Shown piece after piece: positions 62,836 through 64,000 of a DNA stretch of 64,000 bases; within the stretch, counting starts at the first letter, position 1, and each line of letters begins with the position of its first letter. The translations under genes and the position numbers were made by a program. Origin of the DNA: Petropleomorpha daqingensis (lineage in GTDB: Bacteria; Actinomycetota; Actinomycetes; Mycobacteriales; Geodermatophilaceae); contig NZ_JACBZT010000001.1 in the NCBI RefSeq assembly GCF_013408985.1, positions 4,977,197-5,041,196 of the forward strand. Direction: 5' to 3'. Under the pieces are notes generated by a model. The model saw only the letters and a list, made by a program, of their open reading frames with translations, had not been told where the DNA came from and made no database searches.

Positions 62836-64000
62836 ATGGACCAACCACGGGAAGGGCTGTTCGCCGGCCGGGGCATGAGCCGGCGTGATCTGTTCCGGAC
62901 GGCGGGGGCGGTGGGCGCGGGGCTGGCGCTGTCCTCCCCCCTCCTGTCCGCCTGCGCCAACGGCAGCAGTGGCGGCGGCTCGGGCGGTTCGTCGCTGAAG
63001 GTCGGTTTCGTCAGCCCGCGGACGGGCGCCACCGCCGGGTTCGGCGAGCCCGACGGCTACGCCCTGAAGCAGGCCCGCGACGCGCTCAAGGGCGGCCTGA
63101 AGATCGGCGGCACCACCTACGACGTGACCATCGTCGACAAGGACAGCCAGTCCGACCCGCAGCGCTCGGCCCAGGTCGCCAACGACCTGATCAACTCCGA
63201 CGGCGTCGACCTCATGCTCACGACCTCGACGCCGGAGACGGTCAACCCGGTCTCCGACGCGTGCGAGGCCGCGGGCGTTCCGTGCATCTCCACCGTCGTC
63301 CCGTGGGAGGCCTGGTACTTCGGCCGCGGCGGCACGCCCGAGGACAAGAAGGCCTTCCGGTACACCTACCACTTCTGCTTCGGCGTCGAGCAGTTCGCCT
63401 CGGCCTACACGACGATGTGGCCGCAGGTGCCGACGAACAACAAGGTCGGCGTGATGTGGCCGAACGACTCCGACGGCAACGCGATCCGCCAGTCGCTCGG
63501 CCCGCTGCTGCAGCAGGCCGGGTACACGATCGTCGACCCGGGCGCCTACACCGACGGCACCAACGACTACTCGTCGCAGATCGCGCAGTTCAAGGCCGAG
63601 GACTGCCAGATCTTCAACACCTTCCCGATCCCGCCGGACTTCGCGACGTTCTGGCAGCAGGCGGCGCAGCAGGGCTACAAGCCGCTGATCGCGCAGATCG
63701 CCAAGACCGGCCTGTTCCCCTCGCAGGTCGAGGAGCTCGGTGACATCGGCGTCGGCCTGGCGTCCGGCGCGTACTGGACGCCGACGTTCCCCTACAAGTC
63801 CTCGCTCACCGGGACCAGCTCGAAGGACCTCGCCGACGGCTACCAGAAGGACTCCGGCAAGCAGTGGAACCAGCAGCTCGGCGCGACGATGGCACTGCTG
63901 GACGCCGGCGTCGCCGCGCTCAAGGCGGCCGACGACCCCACCGACAAGGAGGCCGTGTCCAAGGCGATCGGCACCCTCGAGGTCGAGACGCCGGTGGGGA
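62836..64000 (+). CDS. ABC-transporter substrate-binding lipoprotein, Liv type (partial)
   Basis: The first 388 codons of an extracytoplasmic solute-binding protein, open to the window edge. A twin-arginine-like signal (MSRRDLFRTAG, with a hydrophobic stretch) ends in the lipobox LLSAC, so it should be a lipoprotein on the outer membrane face. The mature part starts with LKVGFVSPRTGATAGFGE and continues in the type-I periplasmic fold of branched-chain amino acid/aromatic acid receptors (Peripla_BP_6). The permease and ATPase genes are probably beyond the window. Divergence from an IclR gene beside an aldehyde dehydrogenase suggests aromatic or amide uptake. Confidence 0.9.
   Translation, partial: MDQPREGLFAGRGMSRRDLFRTAGAVGAGLALSSPLLSACANGSSGGGSGGSSLKVGFVSPRTGATAGFGEPDGYALKQARDALKGGLKIGGTTYDVTIVDKDSQSDPQRSAQVANDLINSDGVDLMLTTSTPETVNPVSDACEAAGVPCISTVVPWEAWYFGRGGTPEDKKAFRYTYHFCFGVEQFASAYTTMWPQVPTNNKVGVMWPNDSDGNAIRQSLGPLLQQAGYTIVDPGAYTDGTNDYSSQIAQFKAEDCQIFNTFPIPPDFATFWQQAAQQGYKPLIAQIAKTGLFPSQVEELGDIGVGLASGAYWTPTFPYKSSLTGTSSKDLADGYQKDSGKQWNQQLGATMALLDAGVAALKAADDPTDKEAVSKAIGTLEVETPVG

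Overview
The window is very GC-rich (third codon positions almost all G/C), densely packed chromosomal DNA from an actinomycete. The gene mix (actinobacterial-order hut operon, DUF222-HNH gene with a mycobacterial-type SOS box, SpoIIE/STAS/MEDS signalling proteins, DUF1707 and DUF4334 proteins, two-gene acyl-CoA dehydrogenases, an accA2/accD2-like carboxylase operon) points to a soil or rock actinobacterium, most plausibly Geodermatophilaceae (Blastococcus, Modestobacter, Geodermatophilus). That family assignment is inference. I saw no rRNA, tRNA, CRISPR array, insertion sequence or phage structural gene.

Layout. 0-3.7 kb: cytochrome P450, STAS protein, RNase Z, Cys-rich copper-binding-type protein and thioredoxin. 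3.8-17.3 kb: a reverse-strand catabolic operon of eight overlapping or closely spaced genes (acyl-CoA dehydrogenase, two-subunit biotin-dependent acyl-CoA carboxylase, enoyl-CoA hydratase, TIGR03084 protein, AtuA-family protein, TetR regulator, acyl-CoA ligase). It resembles acyclic-terpene/isovalerate degradation clusters. A ClC channel gene and a second acyl-CoA ligase lie divergently. Two copies of a 20-bp AAGTGA-N8-TCACTT element at the two promoter regions suggest one TetR regulon. 17.3-20.6 kb: small membrane protein, PAS-GAF-SpoIIE phosphatase, DMT-type membrane protein. 20.6-24 kb: a small accessory stretch with a LexA-box DUF222-HNH gene, a 52-residue Cys-cluster protein and an unknown C-terminally membrane-anchored protein. 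24-33.2 kb: more acyl-CoA metabolism (thiolase, TesB thioesterase, enoyl-CoA hydratase, alpha-methylacyl-CoA racemase, paired acyl-CoA dehydrogenases), a lipoprotein, an SDR and an MFS exporter. 33.2-38 kb: hydrolase plus methyltransferase, then an HDOD protein coupled to a PAS-GGDEF-EAL protein. 38.1-41 kb: proton-translocating transhydrogenase pntAB. 41-44.5 kb: Cys-rich HTH regulator divergent from doxX-folE-FAD reductase, and a PPOX protein. 44.5-52.8 kb: histidine utilisation (hutH, hutU, an M20 amidohydrolase, hutF, hutI) with a divergent IclR regulator and an acetyltransferase. 52.8-64 kb: SDR/TetR pair with twin palindromic operators, a MEDS-STAS/MEDS-HATPase pair, patatin-like protein, DUF4334 protein, hydrolase, benzaldehyde-type aldehyde dehydrogenase with an IclR regulator, and the start of a Liv-type substrate-binding lipoprotein running off the window.

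Two sequence-level themes recur. (1) Many genes have a TAnnnT -10 hexamer (often TAGCGT) 5-8 nt before an ATG/GTG and no Shine-Dalgarno, the pattern of leaderless transcripts; it was used to choose several starts and revealed one small gene. (2) Four convergent junctions carry long perfect or near-perfect hairpins; two of these are copies of one 46-nt palindrome with compensatory base changes.
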